A stretch of DNA of 64,000 nucleotides from positions 248,001-312,000 of the forward strand of contig NZ_QMFB01000001.1 of assembly GCF_003285015.1 (NCBI RefSeq), written 5' to 3'. Position 1 is the stretch's first letter. Each line of letters opens with the position of its first letter. This stretch comes from Paenibacillus contaminans (GTDB lineage Bacteria; Bacillota; Bacilli; Paenibacillales; NBRC-103111). Of this stretch, positions 50,759 through 59,640 are shown in pieces. Below the pieces are notes generated by a model. That model searched no databases and was not told the DNA's origin. It was given only the letters and a program-made list of their open reading frames with translations. Made by a program: the position numbers and the translations under genes.

Positions 50759-52039
50759 ATGAGCGAAATTCACGCATTGGGCGAGACAGAGCTTCAGGAA
50801 CGATTGCGGATGCTTCAGGAGAAATATGACGGGTTCATGCAGCGCCGTTTGAAATTGGATATGTCGCGCGGCAAACCGAGTCCCGAGCAGCTGCAGCTTT
50901 CCATGGGCATGCTGGACGCCGTTACGTCCGCAGACGGGCTGCTGGCCTCGGACGGAACCGATACGCGCAACTATGGCGGGCTTGACGGTATTCCGGAGGC
51001 TAAAGCTTTGTTTGCCCAAATACTGGAGGTCAGCCCCCAAGAAATTGTGATTGGCGGCAGTTCGAGCCTGACAATGATGCATGACGCCATTGCGAGAGCG
51101 ATGCTTTTTGGAGTAGACGCCGATTCGACGCCGTGGGGGAAGCGGTCGGCAGTCAAATTTTTATGCCCAAGCCCGGGCTACGACAGGCATTTTGCCATAT
51201 GCGAGCTATTCGGCATCGAAATGATCGCGATCGACATGTTTGATGACGGTCCGGACATGGATACAGTCGAAAGGCTGGCCGGTGAGGACGATTCCATTAA
51301 AGGCATTTGGTGCGTACCCAAGTACAGCAATCCGGACGGCTTAACTTATTCGGATGATGTCGTCGACAGGCTCGCCCGGATGAAAACGAAAGCCGGCGAT
51401 TTTCGGATCATGTGGGATAACGCATATGCCGTACATCATTTGACGGAACGAGCGGATAAGCTGAAAAATATTTTCGCAGCATGCAGGGACGCCGGCAATC
51501 CCGATCGTGTGCTGATGTTCAGCTCAACCTCCAAGATCAGCTTCGCCGGCTCCGGCATTGCCGTGATGGCGGCCAGCGAGCGCAATTTGAACGTTACCCG
51601 GAAGCAGCTCTCCGTGCAGACGATCGGTCCGGATAAAGTAAATCAGCTGCGTCACGTCCGGTTTTTCGAACATATAAGCAAGCTGGAATCCCATATGGCC
51701 AAGCATGCTTCCATTCTGAAGCCCAAATTCGATTTGGTGCTGAACATGTTTGAAAGGGAACTGGACGGCAAAGGCGTCGCGACGTGGCGAAAGCCGAACG
51801 GCGGCTACTTTATCAGCCTCAACACGCTGGACGGCTGTGCGGTCGAGGTCGTGAAGCTGGCGGCTGAAGCGGGCGTCACTTTAACGAAGGCAGGTGCGAC
51901 GTTTCCGTACGGTACCGATCCGAGGGACCGGAATATTCGGATCGCCCCGTCGTACCCGACGCTTGCGGAGCTGGAGACGGCGATTGAAGTCATTTGCGTC
52001 TGTGTGGAGATCGCTAGCATAAAGAAGATTATGGGGTAA
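50759..52039 (+). CDS. type Ic aspartate aminotransferase-like PLP enzyme
   Basis: The 426-residue enzyme begins LKLDMSRGKPSPEQLQLS and has IVIGGSSSLTMMHDAIARAM, KGIWCVPKYSNPDGLTYSDD, the PLP-binding Lys 259 in SSTSKISFAG and a C-terminal RNIRIAPSYPTLAELE with the substrate-carboxylate Arg. This pattern matches the 'alanine/aspartate aminotransferase with MocR-like domain' family (type Ic aspartate aminotransferase). It swaps amino groups between aspartate or a similar amino acid and 2-oxoglutarate. It is monocistronic, with a strong terminator after it. Confidence 0.85.
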   Translation: MSEIHALGETELQERLRMLQEKYDGFMQRRLKLDMSRGKPSPEQLQLSMGMLDAVTSADGLLASDGTDTRNYGGLDGIPEAKALFAQILEVSPQEIVIGGSSSLTMMHDAIARAMLFGVDADSTPWGKRSAVKFLCPSPGYDRHFAICELFGIEMIAIDMFDDGPDMDTVERLAGEDDSIKGIWCVPKYSNPDGLTYSDDVVDRLARMKTKAGDFRIMWDNAYAVHHLTERADKLKNIFAACRDAGNPDRVLMFSSTSKISFAGSGIAVMAASERNLNVTRKQLSVQTIGPDKVNQLRHVRFFEHISKLESHMAKHASILKPKFDLVLNMFERELDGKGVATWRKPNGGYFISLNTLDGCAVEVVKLAAEAGVTLTKAGATFPYGTDPRDRNIRIAPSYPTLAELETAIEVICVCVEIASIKKIMG

Positions 52040-52046
52040 GCATCAT

Positions 52047-52093
52047 CATAAAAAAAGAGACATTCCTTGTCGACAGGGAATGTCTCTTTTTTT
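52047..52093. terminator. bidirectional intrinsic terminator
   Basis: A long perfect stem, AAAAAAGAGACATTCC with GGGAATGTCTCTTTTT, encloses a short loop. It has an A-run on one side and a T-run on the other, and terminates the aminotransferase gene (+) and the hypothetical gene on the minus strand. Confidence 0.92.
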
Positions 52094-52188
52094 ATATGGT
52101 CTCCGTTGCGATGCGAATCTGCAATCTTTTTCTTTCGAGTATTCAGCTCGTTAACGGCTGCAGCCGGGAACTCCATTCCGGCAGGCCA

Positions 52189-52662
52189 TTACCAGAAACG
52201 GGAGAAAAATCTGAAAATGCCCCAAACCTTTCGCTGCCTGACAGGATATTTTTCCGAGCGCGGGATGAGAGCCGAACGGGGAAAGCCTGTCCGCTCTTCG
52301 GCGGCGAAAGCCTCCTTAGCAAACATAACATCGTTATGCCGGCTTCCGGGCGCGCTCACTTCCCGAATTAATTCTGGCAACGGAGGGGCGGAGCCGATTT
52401 TGGGCGAATTCGCGTTTGCCAAAAACGGCGATTGTGCGGCGGCCACTTCCATATTCCATACGCTCCCGTCGGACGATTGCTTTTCTAACGCCTCCAACCT
52501 GGCGGCAAGCCCGTCGTTTTCCCTTTGAAGCTCTAAAATACGCTCCGATAAATATTTCATAGTGAGCTTCGGCTTTTGCGGTACGGCAAGTACGCTTTCG
52601 ATTTGTTCGGACGGCGGCGGCAACAATAGTTCTTCATCGGCAGTATTGCTATGATGAGCCAC
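52189..52662 (-). CDS. hypothetical protein with short coiled coil, 157 residues
   Basis: No family recognised. The centre, MKYLSERILELQRENDGLAA followed by RLEALEKQ, is a short coiled coil. The flanks are Pro/Ser/Ala-rich and probably disordered, and the C-terminus is basic and aromatic (RQRKVWGIFRFFSRFW), possibly membrane-associating. GTG 52662 was chosen because AAGGAGG precedes it. A frame on the opposite strand (52067-52528) begins inside the terminator and has no ribosome site, so this strand is preferred. Confidence 0.6.
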   Translation of the reverse strand: MAHHSNTADEELLLPPPSEQIESVLAVPQKPKLTMKYLSERILELQRENDGLAARLEALEKQSSDGSVWNMEVAAAQSPFLANANSPKIGSAPPLPELIREVSAPGSRHNDVMFAKEAFAAEERTGFPRSALIPRSEKYPVRQRKVWGIFRFFSRFW

Positions 52663-52814
52663 GGTACGGCCTCCTTGTAATAATTTGCTGGACTGGCTTC
52701 GTTCGTACATCTCATCTTACAGGAAGATCCGCGAGGATACTGTCGAAGACCGCTGTCAAAGTTTAAGAAAATGGAGGAGCCTTATATTCGGGCACCTTGG
52801 ACCCATTCGACCGG

Positions 52815-53894
52815 CTAGAAGCCGGAATCCGGACTAAACCGGGAATAAAGCTGCCAGATCAGCTCGCTTCGGCTTGATATGCCCGTTTTGGCGAAAATCG
52901 ATTTCAAATGATCCTGCACCGTGTAAGCGGAAATGTTCAGCATCCTGGCTATGCTTTTGGTGGATTGGCCTTGGATGATACAAGCAAGAACCCGTTTTTC
53001 GCGTTCCGATAAGCCGTACGATTCCGCAATGACAGGCAAAACGTCGGACGGCGCAGCTTGCTCGAACCAGACAGCCAGCTGGGTCTGCCGGGTCGAACTG
53101 GTCAGCTTGCTTGCGCGAATCGTCATATAGCGGCCTTCCGGCGTCCGCATACACACTTTTGCCGTACTGGCCGACCCCTCACCGCTTTCGGAGAGCGCGC
53201 GAAAACAAACCGCTTGAACCGGTTTAGGAAGGGCGGCAATGTCTGCGTTTTCCCAATTGCGCAGCATGGAAAGCCAGTGTTCCGACGCTTCATTGGAAGA
53301 TAACACGGCGAGCGATTCCGAAACGATCAGAATGCCGGGCTGCTCCTCCGAACGTTCGGCTCCATCGTCCGGCATAAGCATGCTGGTGCTGCGCAGATGG
53401 AAAGCGATTGCAGGGACCAGGGAAGAAAGCAAGCTTCGTTCGCGCTTTTGGAATACCGGCTGGTCCTGAAGACGAAACAACGTCAAATATCCGTAACATC
53501 CCCCTTTAAAGACCAGCGCCGCCCTCATTTCGTCGCGAAAGCCCGCAGGATGCAGTACGTTCCGGTATCTTGCGCTGCGTTCCGGTTGTCCTTCCGTAGT
53601 TCCATGCAGTGACGCCACAGGATCGGCTTCCAGCGCCAAGTCGGTGAATCGGTTCACATCTTCCTGCAAGTATTCATTCGCAAATAACGCTTGATGAATC
53701 GATTCGACTCCTTCCTCCGTAACGGCGCCGGTCGAAAGCAAGGTTTGCGGATCGACCAGGGTGCAGCAGGCGGCATCGAAGGGGATGGCCTCTCGCAATT
53801 TGCGCAGCAAGGCGATTCTGAAGCTTTGCGAGGAGGCGGCCGTGCGGGCGAGCGAGTCGATTTTTCGTTTAAGTGTTTCATGCTGGGAGGGCAT
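52815..53894 (-). CDS. LuxR-type transcriptional regulator with N-terminal GAF-like domain
   Basis: A 359-residue protein. The N-terminal half has the LREAIPFDAACCTLVDPQTL and RAALVFKGGCYGYLTLFRLQ regions of a GAF-like sensor. The C-terminal 65 residues form a LuxR helix-turn-helix: GLSEREKRVLACIIQGQSTK, SIARMLNISAYTVQDHLKSI and FAKTGISSRSELIWQL. ATG 53894 follows AGGAG. It is divergent from the saccharopine-dehydrogenase-like gene across a 220-base gap, so that gene is a likely target. The ligand is unknown. Confidence 0.88.
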   Translation of the reverse strand: MPSQHETLKRKIDSLARTAASSQSFRIALLRKLREAIPFDAACCTLVDPQTLLSTGAVTEEGVESIHQALFANEYLQEDVNRFTDLALEADPVASLHGTTEGQPERSARYRNVLHPAGFRDEMRAALVFKGGCYGYLTLFRLQDQPVFQKRERSLLSSLVPAIAFHLRSTSMLMPDDGAERSEEQPGILIVSESLAVLSSNEASEHWLSMLRNWENADIAALPKPVQAVCFRALSESGEGSASTAKVCMRTPEGRYMTIRASKLTSSTRQTQLAVWFEQAAPSDVLPVIAESYGLSEREKRVLACIIQGQSTKSIARMLNISAYTVQDHLKSIFAKTGISSRSELIWQLYSRFSPDSGF

Positions 53895-53975
53895 AGGCGG
53901 CTCCTATCATTCGTTATGAGAATCAAGGGATAAACAATCCCATAATTGTGGGATGGCGCATGCATTGTCGAAACG

Positions 53976-53996
53976 TATAATTGAAAATAATTGTTA
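53976..53996. promoter_or_regulatory. Fur-box-like sequence next to a TATAAT box
   Basis: TGAAAATAATTGTTA (53982-53996) matches 11 to 12 of the 14 defined positions of the Bacillus Fur 7-1-7 consensus TGATAATnATTATCA, and directly follows TATAAT (53976-53981). It lies in the gap between the divergent LuxR and dehydrogenase genes. No good -35 is seen, and AT-rich sequence can produce such a match by chance. Confidence 0.35.
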
Positions 53997-54117
53997 TTCT
54001 AATGATAGTAAATGAACGAGGAGTTGAAAAGCGTAATGCCAGACCGGACCTCTTCCATTGATCTGGAGCGATGCAATCGATGCTTGGTACGCCGCCAAAC
54101 GATAGAGGGGTGACAGG

Positions 54118-55209
54118 ATGATGAAAGATACGATTATAGTAGTGGGCGGATATGGCCACGTCGGAAAAACGATCAGCCGTTCGTTAAGCGAAAAATTCCC
54201 CGGCAAAGTGTACGCTGCAGGCCGGAATGTTCAAACAGCCAAGCGGTTTAGCGAGGAGACGGGAGGCAAGGTAAGGCAGCTGCAGCTCGATATCGGCAAG
54301 CCGTTCGACAAGGATATATTGAAGCGAGCGAAGCTGATCGTCATGTGCCTCGATCAGACGGATACCGATTTTGTCCGGGCGTGTTTTCAAAATGGCGTTC
54401 ATTATATCGATATTTCCGCAAAAGGCTCGTTTCTAGCCAAAGTGGAAGGGCTGCGCGAAGCCGCCGAAGCCGGTGGGGCGACGGCCGTATTAAGCGTGGG
54501 ACTTGCGCCGGGGTTAACGAGCTTAATGGCGTCGCAGGCAGTCAAATTGATGGATGCAGCTAAGGCCATCGATATTTCGATTATGCTCGGACTCGGCGAT
54601 CGGCACGGGAAAGCGGCCATCGAGTGGACAGTTGATAACCTGAATGCGCGCTTCGAGATTATGGAGGATAACGGGCTTGTTGCAGTCGAAAGCTTTACGG
54701 ACGGGAAAACGACGGATTTCGGAGCGGATTTGGGCCGCAAAAAAAGCTTCCGTTTTCCATTCTCCGACCAGCAGACGCTTGCGCGGACATTGGCCGTACC
54801 TTCCGTTTCCACGCGGTTGTGCTTCGATTCCGGCATTGTGACATCCCTCGTAGCGGCAATGAAGGCCGCAGGGTTGTTCCGATTTCTGCAAACCGGCTGG
54901 GTGCGGAAAACCGTTGTACGGAGCTTCGGGCAAATAAGCTTCGGCAAGGAAAGATTTGCCGTAAAGGTAGATGCTTGGGGAATCAAGGAAAAACGGGAGG
55001 TCAAGGCGGAATGCATGCTGCATGGCAGCAATGAAGCGGAAATGACGGGGATGACGGCAGCATTCGTCGCTGAAGCCGTTTACCGTACTGCGTACCCCAG
55101 CGGGGTTTACCATATCGAGCAGCTGTTTTCGCTGGAAAACATGCAGCCGCTTGTTCAGCGGGCGTCATTTGCGGAGATGCGCTTGAACGGGCGGAAGCTG
55201 AATTTGTAG
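54118..55209 (+). CDS. saccharopine dehydrogenase-like NAD(P)-binding protein
   Basis: The 363-residue protein begins with a Rossmann fold, IIVVGGYGHVGKTISRSLSE, with GGxGxxG at about residues 9-15, then GVHYIDISAKGSFLAKVEGL and SVGLAPGLTSLMASQAVKLM, which match the saccharopine dehydrogenase NADP-binding domain. The catalytic part is diverged, so the exact reaction is uncertain: members include saccharopine, carboxynorspermidine and opine-type dehydrogenases. ATG 54118 follows GAGGGGTGACAGG. It is divergent from the LuxR regulator and has its own terminator. Confidence 0.78.
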   Translation: MMKDTIIVVGGYGHVGKTISRSLSEKFPGKVYAAGRNVQTAKRFSEETGGKVRQLQLDIGKPFDKDILKRAKLIVMCLDQTDTDFVRACFQNGVHYIDISAKGSFLAKVEGLREAAEAGGATAVLSVGLAPGLTSLMASQAVKLMDAAKAIDISIMLGLGDRHGKAAIEWTVDNLNARFEIMEDNGLVAVESFTDGKTTDFGADLGRKKSFRFPFSDQQTLARTLAVPSVSTRLCFDSGIVTSLVAAMKAAGLFRFLQTGWVRKTVVRSFGQISFGKERFAVKVDAWGIKEKREVKAECMLHGSNEAEMTGMTAAFVAEAVYRTAYPSGVYHIEQLFSLENMQPLVQRASFAEMRLNGRKLNL

Positions 55210-55216
55210 AACAGTC

Positions 55217-55258
55217 AAAAAAGCCTTCGGATCCGCAAAGCGGAGCCGGAGGCTTTTT
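55217..55258. terminator. bidirectional intrinsic terminator
   Basis: AAAAAAGCCTT (55217-55227) pairs with AGGCTTTTT (55250-55258) with inner GC pairing. It sits between the convergent dehydrogenase (+) and YbjQ-type (-) genes. Confidence 0.87.
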
Positions 55259-55266
55259 ACTTGCTT

Positions 55267-55578
55267 CTAGATACGAACCGCCGTACCGCTGACCGCCACC
55301 ATAAGCATGCCTTCGCGAACGACCTCGTAGTCTACATCGATGCCGACGATCGCATTTGCCCCTATGCGCGACGCTTGATCGCCCATTTCGCGGAATGCCA
55401 GATCGCGCGCTTCTTTCAATTTCGTTTCATATGCGCCCGAGCGCCCGCCGACGATATCGGTAATCGAAGCGAACAGATCTCGCACGATATTGGCCCCCAT
55501 GATCGCTTCGCCGGTAACCACCCCAAGGTAATCCTGTACAGGGCGGCCTTCAACTGCCGGAGTTGTCGTAAATATCAT
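55267..55578 (-). CDS. YbjQ/UPF0145 family protein
   Basis: The 103-residue protein matches the YbjQ (UPF0145, 'putative heavy-metal-binding domain') family along its length: [20 protein letters not shown], the [20 protein letters not shown] core and [19 protein letters not shown]. Members form pentameric rings; their role is not established. ATG 55578 follows CGAGGAGG. It is a single-gene unit. Confidence 0.9.
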   Translation of the reverse strand: MIFTTTPAVEGRPVQDYLGVVTGEAIMGANIVRDLFASITDIVGGRSGAYETKLKEARDLAFREMGDQASRIGANAIVGIDVDYEVVREGMLMVAVSGTAVRI

Positions 55579-55789
55579 GTCAATTCCTCCTCGTATGTTT
55601 ATCTTTTCTATTACGTCTGATTTTCATGAACGTTTCATGTCATAAATATCATTATTAATAAAATATCGATGTCAATTGACCGTTAAAGAAAGCGCTCGGC
55701 AAGAAAATTTTAAGCAAATCGTCTCAAGCTATGGACAGTTGATGAACTTTTTGACGCGTTGAGGCATTTGCTTTAGCAATTGAGTTGAA

Positions 55790-55818
55790 TTGACGAGTGG
55801 ACTCGGTTACCATAATAA
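55790..55818 (+). promoter_or_regulatory. candidate promoter of the squalene/phytoene synthase homologue
   Basis: TTGACG (55790-55795) and TAATAA (55813-55818) are separated by 17 bases, about 40 bases before the start codon. The rest of the gap from 55579 shows nothing else recognisable. Confidence 0.45.
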
Positions 55819-55859
55819 CTATGTGAAAAGATAAACGATCAGTTTGGAGTGGGCATGAA

Positions 55860-56687
55860 GTGAATATGACGAATGAGTTGATGAAAGACGCGATGGACAT
55901 GCTGGCGTCGACCAGCAGGACATTTTTGATCCCGATAAACGGGTTGGTTCCGGGCTTGAAGGAAGCGGTGGCATCCGCCTACCTTTGCATGCGCGCGATC
56001 GACGAGATCGAGGATCATCCCGAGCTGCCGTCGGCTGTAAAGCATGAGCTGCTGATCGGCATTAGCCGAATACTGCGGGAGCCGTCCTGGAATGCCGCTC
56101 TGCAGACCCTGTTTCAGCCTTATCGCGAACAATTGCCCGAGGTTACGGTTCGTATGAGCGACTGGATTGATCTATGTCCGGATACCGCTACCGCGAGAGT
56201 GCTCGAAGGTACGGCCCAGATGGCCGGGCAAATGGCGGAATGGGTCGATAAAGGCTGGGAAATTAAATCGGAAGCGGATTTGGATCATTATACGTACTGC
56301 GTGGCGGGCGCTGTAGGGGAACTGCTGACCGACCTGTGGATGTGGTATGACGGAACGAAAACCGACCGCACGAAAGCTGTCGCTTTCGGACGGGGGCTGC
56401 AGGCCGTCAATATTTTGCTTAATCAGAAGGACGACCAAACGAGAGGCGTCGCTTTTTTCCCGGAAGGCTGGGGGATGGACGAAATGTTCGCTTATACCAA
56501 GAGAAACTTGGATCAAGCCGACGCTTATATAGCCGATATTCCTCCGGGGCCTATTTTTAATTTCTGCAGTATTCCTCTTGCACTGGCGCATGGCTCGCTT
56601 AATGCTTTGGCTGCTGGCGAAAGCAAATTGAGAAGATCGGACGTGCTTGAAATCGTAAGCCGCTTGACAGGCGAAGGTACCGCTTAA
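55860..56687 (+). CDS. squalene/phytoene synthase family protein
   Basis: The 275-residue protein has the fold and first Asp-rich motif of trans-isoprenyl diphosphate synthases of the squalene/phytoene type: STSRTFLIPI near the start and AYLCMRAIDEIED (Asp 48, Glu 51, Asp 52). The second motif region reads GRGLQAVNILLNQKDDQTRG, where active enzymes usually have QxxNIxRDxxED; the Arg-Asp pair is altered, so catalytic ability is uncertain. It starts at GTG 55860, or possibly ATG 55866, behind GGAGTGGG. No other carotenoid or hopanoid gene is nearby. Confidence 0.8.
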   Translation: MNMTNELMKDAMDMLASTSRTFLIPINGLVPGLKEAVASAYLCMRAIDEIEDHPELPSAVKHELLIGISRILREPSWNAALQTLFQPYREQLPEVTVRMSDWIDLCPDTATARVLEGTAQMAGQMAEWVDKGWEIKSEADLDHYTYCVAGAVGELLTDLWMWYDGTKTDRTKAVAFGRGLQAVNILLNQKDDQTRGVAFFPEGWGMDEMFAYTKRNLDQADAYIADIPPGPIFNFCSIPLALAHGSLNALAAGESKLRRSDVLEIVSRLTGEGTA

Positions 56688-56730
56688 ACCTAAATTGACG
56701 TTAATAGAAAAACCGGAATCATGATTTCCA

Positions 56731-56771
56731 TAGCTGCAGCCGATCCTGAGAAGGGTGTCTGCAGCTTTTTT
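56731..56771 (+). terminator. intrinsic terminator of the squalene/phytoene synthase homologue
   Basis: GCTGCAG (56733-56739) pairs with CTGCAGC (56759-56765), followed by a T-run. Confidence 0.8.
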
Positions 56772-56857
56772 GTAAGCGCTAAAGCGAATGCGGCCAACGT
56801 TTTCTGGATCATTGCTAGGCGAATAGAGGTTTTTTACGGCGGGTTTGGCGGCTGTAC

Positions 56858-56887
56858 TTGTTTCGTGTACGATGGAAATGGTATAAT
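56858..56887 (+). promoter_or_regulatory. candidate promoter of the TerB-like gene
   Basis: TTGTTT (56858-56863) and a perfect TATAAT (56882-56887) are 18 bases apart, giving a leader of about 100 bases before the TerB-like start. The rest of the 308-base gap 56688-56995 contains only the preceding terminator. Confidence 0.45.
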
Positions 56888-56995
56888 TTCCGCTTGACGG
56901 ACAATATGTAAATGTTTCGTCCTATTGTAGGTAATAAAACGGTTTTGTCGAATACATAGACACGGAAGTCAACTTGAGCAGAGGAGTGAGTGCGG

Positions 56996-57403
56996 TTGTT
57001 TTTGCAGTTTTTACAATCTAAGGAGCATAAGGAAGCGTTTCTGGAATTGGCCCACGTCGTTGCGCAAGCGGACGGATTTATCAACCGGAAAGAACAAGGA
57101 TTCATTAAATCGTTCATGGCCGAAATGAATATGCAGGAATCGGCGTATACGCCTTCGGAGGTCAGGGAGCTTTCCGATATTATCGGTAAAGTGAATGACG
57201 AACAAGTGAAAAATATTTTCTTTGCCGAAATATTATTGCTGATTTTCGCAGACGGCGACTACAATGACGACGAGAAGCAAATGGCCAAAAGCATTGCGGA
57301 GCAGTTCGGTTTTACCGAAGAAACGTACGAAGCGTTTAAAAACTGGGTCATTCGCATGGACCAGCTGAAAATAGAAGGCTTTAAGCTGATATTAAAATGT
57401 TAA
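56996..57403 (+). CDS. TerB-domain protein
   Basis: The 135-residue helical protein has the TerB/DjlA-type layout of two acidic repeats: LAHVVAQADGFINRKEQGFI and LLIFADGDYNDDEKQMAKSI, each with a DGxxxxxE core that resembles a metal-binding loop. TerB-domain proteins occur in tellurite and stress-response systems and as stand-alone proteins of unknown role, so tellurite resistance should not be assumed. TTG 56996 was chosen because GAGGAG lies nine bases upstream; GTG 56990 is too close to the site. The ASCH gene follows after 43 bases and may be co-transcribed. Confidence 0.72.
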   Translation: MFLQFLQSKEHKEAFLELAHVVAQADGFINRKEQGFIKSFMAEMNMQESAYTPSEVRELSDIIGKVNDEQVKNIFFAEILLLIFADGDYNDDEKQMAKSIAEQFGFTEETYEAFKNWVIRMDQLKIEGFKLILKC

Positions 57404-57446
57404 AATGTTAGCATTAGCGGTATAACGATTATCTAGGAGGATTTGG

Positions 57447-57797
57447 ATGTCTAACCAAACGGAATCGAATGCGCTGCCGCCTAAAACTTGCACGATCGAG
57501 CGGATGATTACGAAGAAATCCGATATCGATAAGGTGTTACAGGGGCAAAAAACCGCCACTCGCCGCAACGGCCGCTACGCGGATGTCGGCGAAATCATGA
57601 CGCTGGAGGGCCGCGACTTCGTGGTGGAGCAGGTATATAGGCAATCGTTGGGCGAATTGACCGATGAGCATGCCGTTCAAGAGGGATTTTCGACGGTAGA
57701 GGATTATAAGGAAGCGATCCTTTCGTATCATCCCGGCATGCCGTGGCTGCCGCATATGAAGGTCTGGGTTCACGAATTCCGGCCTGTGCAGGAATAA
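57447..57797 (+). CDS. ASCH-domain protein
   Basis: A 116-residue protein with the ASCH fold, related to PUA RNA-binding domains: IDKVLQGQKTATRRNGRYAD, VGEIMTLEGRDFVVEQVYRQ and HPGMPWLPHMKVWVHEFRPV. Conserved positions include the Lys-Thr-x-Thr-Arg-Arg stretch and the final aromatic strand. ASCH proteins may bind RNA, and some hydrolyse acetylated nucleosides. ATG 57447 follows AGGAGGA. The next gene starts six bases later. Confidence 0.78.
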   Translation: MSNQTESNALPPKTCTIERMITKKSDIDKVLQGQKTATRRNGRYADVGEIMTLEGRDFVVEQVYRQSLGELTDEHAVQEGFSTVEDYKEAILSYHPGMPWLPHMKVWVHEFRPVQE

Positions 57798-57803
57798 GCT
57801 GCG

Positions 57804-58244
57804 ATGGTTTTGCTGCAGAAAATATTGCTTTACACTCATATCTTGAGTGCAATCATATCGATAGGTCCTTTCTTCGTGCTTATCCCTGTGATCGAAAAGC
57901 TGCGAACCGCGCAAGATCCGGAACAGCATGCTTACATCGTCACCTTCAAATTCGCCATCCAATTCGCCAAGCATTCGGGGCATTTGCTCGTACTCAGCGG
58001 CGTTTTTCTCGCTATTGCCGCATCTTGGCCATGGACGACGTCATGGATCGTAATGACGGTATTGATTTTGATCAGCTCCTTGTTTTTTCTGGCTCGCGCC
58101 TTCTCGCCGAAGCTGAGAGCCCTTGGCCAGCCTGACCAAAACAGGGACAAGGTGATCAACGCGCTGAGGCGTTCCGTCTGGACGTACTTGGTTCTGTTGA
58201 TGGCCATGCTGTGGTTTATGGTCGCCAAGCCTGTCCTTTGGTAA
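57804..58244 (+). CDS. four-helix integral membrane protein, DUF2269-like
   Basis: The 146-residue protein has four membrane segments (about 7-28, 48-72, 80-98 and 122-141). The opening LLYTHILSAIISIGPFFVLI with a histidine in the first helix recalls DUF2269 and similar small heme- or metal-associated membrane families, but this is a weak match. It begins six bases after the ASCH gene, without a strong ribosome site, so coupling is likely. Function unknown. Confidence 0.62.
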   Translation: MVLLQKILLYTHILSAIISIGPFFVLIPVIEKLRTAQDPEQHAYIVTFKFAIQFAKHSGHLLVLSGVFLAIAASWPWTTSWIVMTVLILISSLFFLARAFSPKLRALGQPDQNRDKVINALRRSVWTYLVLLMAMLWFMVAKPVLW

Positions 58245-58332
58245 CGCGAACTTCGCCTGACTTATGGATCATGGCCTGCCGGCGATTTTTGACGCCCTCC
58301 ATGTGCCGTTGAATATATACGCTTCTATTTAT

Positions 58333-58375
58333 GAAAAAGCCCGGACGCTGCGGATAAGCAGCGCTCGGGCTTTTG
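58333..58375. terminator. bidirectional intrinsic terminator
   Basis: AAAAAGCCCGGACGCTGC (58334-58351) pairs with GCAGCGCTCGGGCTTTT (58358-58374). It lies between the convergent membrane protein (+) and glycosyltransferase (-) genes. Confidence 0.87.
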
Positions 58376-58430
58376 GCGTTTACCGGAAAGCATATTCGAG
58401 GAATCGGTCCAAGCCTCCGGTAAACCGGAC

Positions 58431-59402
58431 TCAAACACGTTCGGGAGTGTCCTCGGTTACGAGTTTTTTCTCGATGATAAAAAGCGGACGATGCTTGACT
58501 TCTCTGTAAATTTTGCCTATGTATTCGCCGATCAAGCCTAAAGCCAGAAGCTGAATCCCGCCGATAAACCAGACCGATAGGATCAGGGATGTCCAGCCCG
58601 ACACCGTCGTCCCCCAAAGCTTGCCGACAATCGCATAAATCGCGGCGAGGATGCTTAATGCGAAGAGGACGAAACCCGTCAGCGTTACAAAGCGGATAGG
58701 CGTTACGCTGAACGAGGTAATGCCGTCGAAGGCGAAGGACAGCATTTTTTTGAGCGGATATTTGGATTCTCCCGCAAAGCGCTCATGCCGGTCGTAATAA
58801 ACGACGGCGGACGGAAATCCGATTAACGGCACGATACCCCGCAGGAACAAATTGACCTCTTTAAACCGCTCCAGCTCGTCCAGCGCGCGTTTGCTCATCA
58901 AACGGTAGTCGGCGTGATTGTCATGAATCCGCACGCCCATACTCGTCATCAGCTTATAGAAGCCTTGAGCGGTGGCCCGCTTGAACCACGTATCGGTGGT
59001 ACGGCTTTTTCTGACCCCGTAAACGACATCGCAGCCTTCATGAAATTTAAGAATGAATTCACGAATCGCTTCAATATCGTCCTGCAAATCGGCATCGATG
59101 GAGATGACGCAATCCGCCGTTTCTTTAGCCGTCATAAGTCCTGCAAGCAGGGCGTTCTGATGACCGGCATTTTTGGCGAGCTTCAGTCCGGTCATGGCCG
59201 GGTAGGCATGATGGAACTGCTCGATCAGCTCCCAGGTTTTGTCCCTGCTTCCGTCATCGACGAAGAGCACGGTGCTTTTGTCCGAAATAAGCTTGTCATG
59301 CACAAGGCTATTGATCATTTTGCTCAGCCTTTGCACCGTTTCGGGAAGCACTTCCTCCTCGTTGTAGCAAGGTACGACAATCGTTAGTACAGGATTAGCC
59401 AC
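58431..59402 (-). CDS. polyprenyl-phosphate glycosyltransferase, GT2 (GtrB/dolichol-phosphate-mannose-synthase-like)
   Basis: A 323-residue enzyme with an N-terminal GT-A domain: LTIVVPCYNEEEVLPETVQR, TVLFVDDGSRDKT, KLAKNAGHQNALLAGLMTA, the metal-binding SIDADLQDD and ADYRLMSKRALDEL. Two C-terminal membrane segments (about 237-262 and 272-300) follow. Such GtrB-like enzymes transfer a sugar from a nucleotide donor to undecaprenyl phosphate, giving the donor for extracytoplasmic glycosyltransferases. Start is GTG 59402 behind GGAG. It is divergent from the PIG-V-like mannosyltransferase gene, a plausible partner. Confidence 0.9.
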   Translation of the reverse strand: MANPVLTIVVPCYNEEEVLPETVQRLSKMINSLVHDKLISDKSTVLFVDDGSRDKTWELIEQFHHAYPAMTGLKLAKNAGHQNALLAGLMTAKETADCVISIDADLQDDIEAIREFILKFHEGCDVVYGVRKSRTTDTWFKRATAQGFYKLMTSMGVRIHDNHADYRLMSKRALDELERFKEVNLFLRGIVPLIGFPSAVVYYDRHERFAGESKYPLKKMLSFAFDGITSFSVTPIRFVTLTGFVLFALSILAAIYAIVGKLWGTTVSGWTSLILSVWFIGGIQLLALGLIGEYIGKIYREVKHRPLFIIEKKLVTEDTPERV

Positions 59403-59640
59403 GTTTCACGACTCCATTCCAAGCAGCTTTTTGCACGCGTTTCATCATGCAATATTATAACTCAAGCAAGGGCAATACTAAATTATTAACAAAATCTTCA
59501 TAAACATTTCGCCTTTTTGTTCGTTATAGATATAGACGGCGTTATTCGGCAATCGTCGAACGAATCAATATGAATGGATTGGAGCTGTCGAAATACCATT
59601 TTAGCAGAAAAAAAGAGAAAGAGAAAATGAGGTGTAACGT

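Noticed and set aside
52067-52528. 153-codon frame on the plus strand
   Set aside because: It starts inside a terminator stem and lacks a ribosome site. The opposite strand has a GTG behind AAGGAGG and a coiled-coil product.
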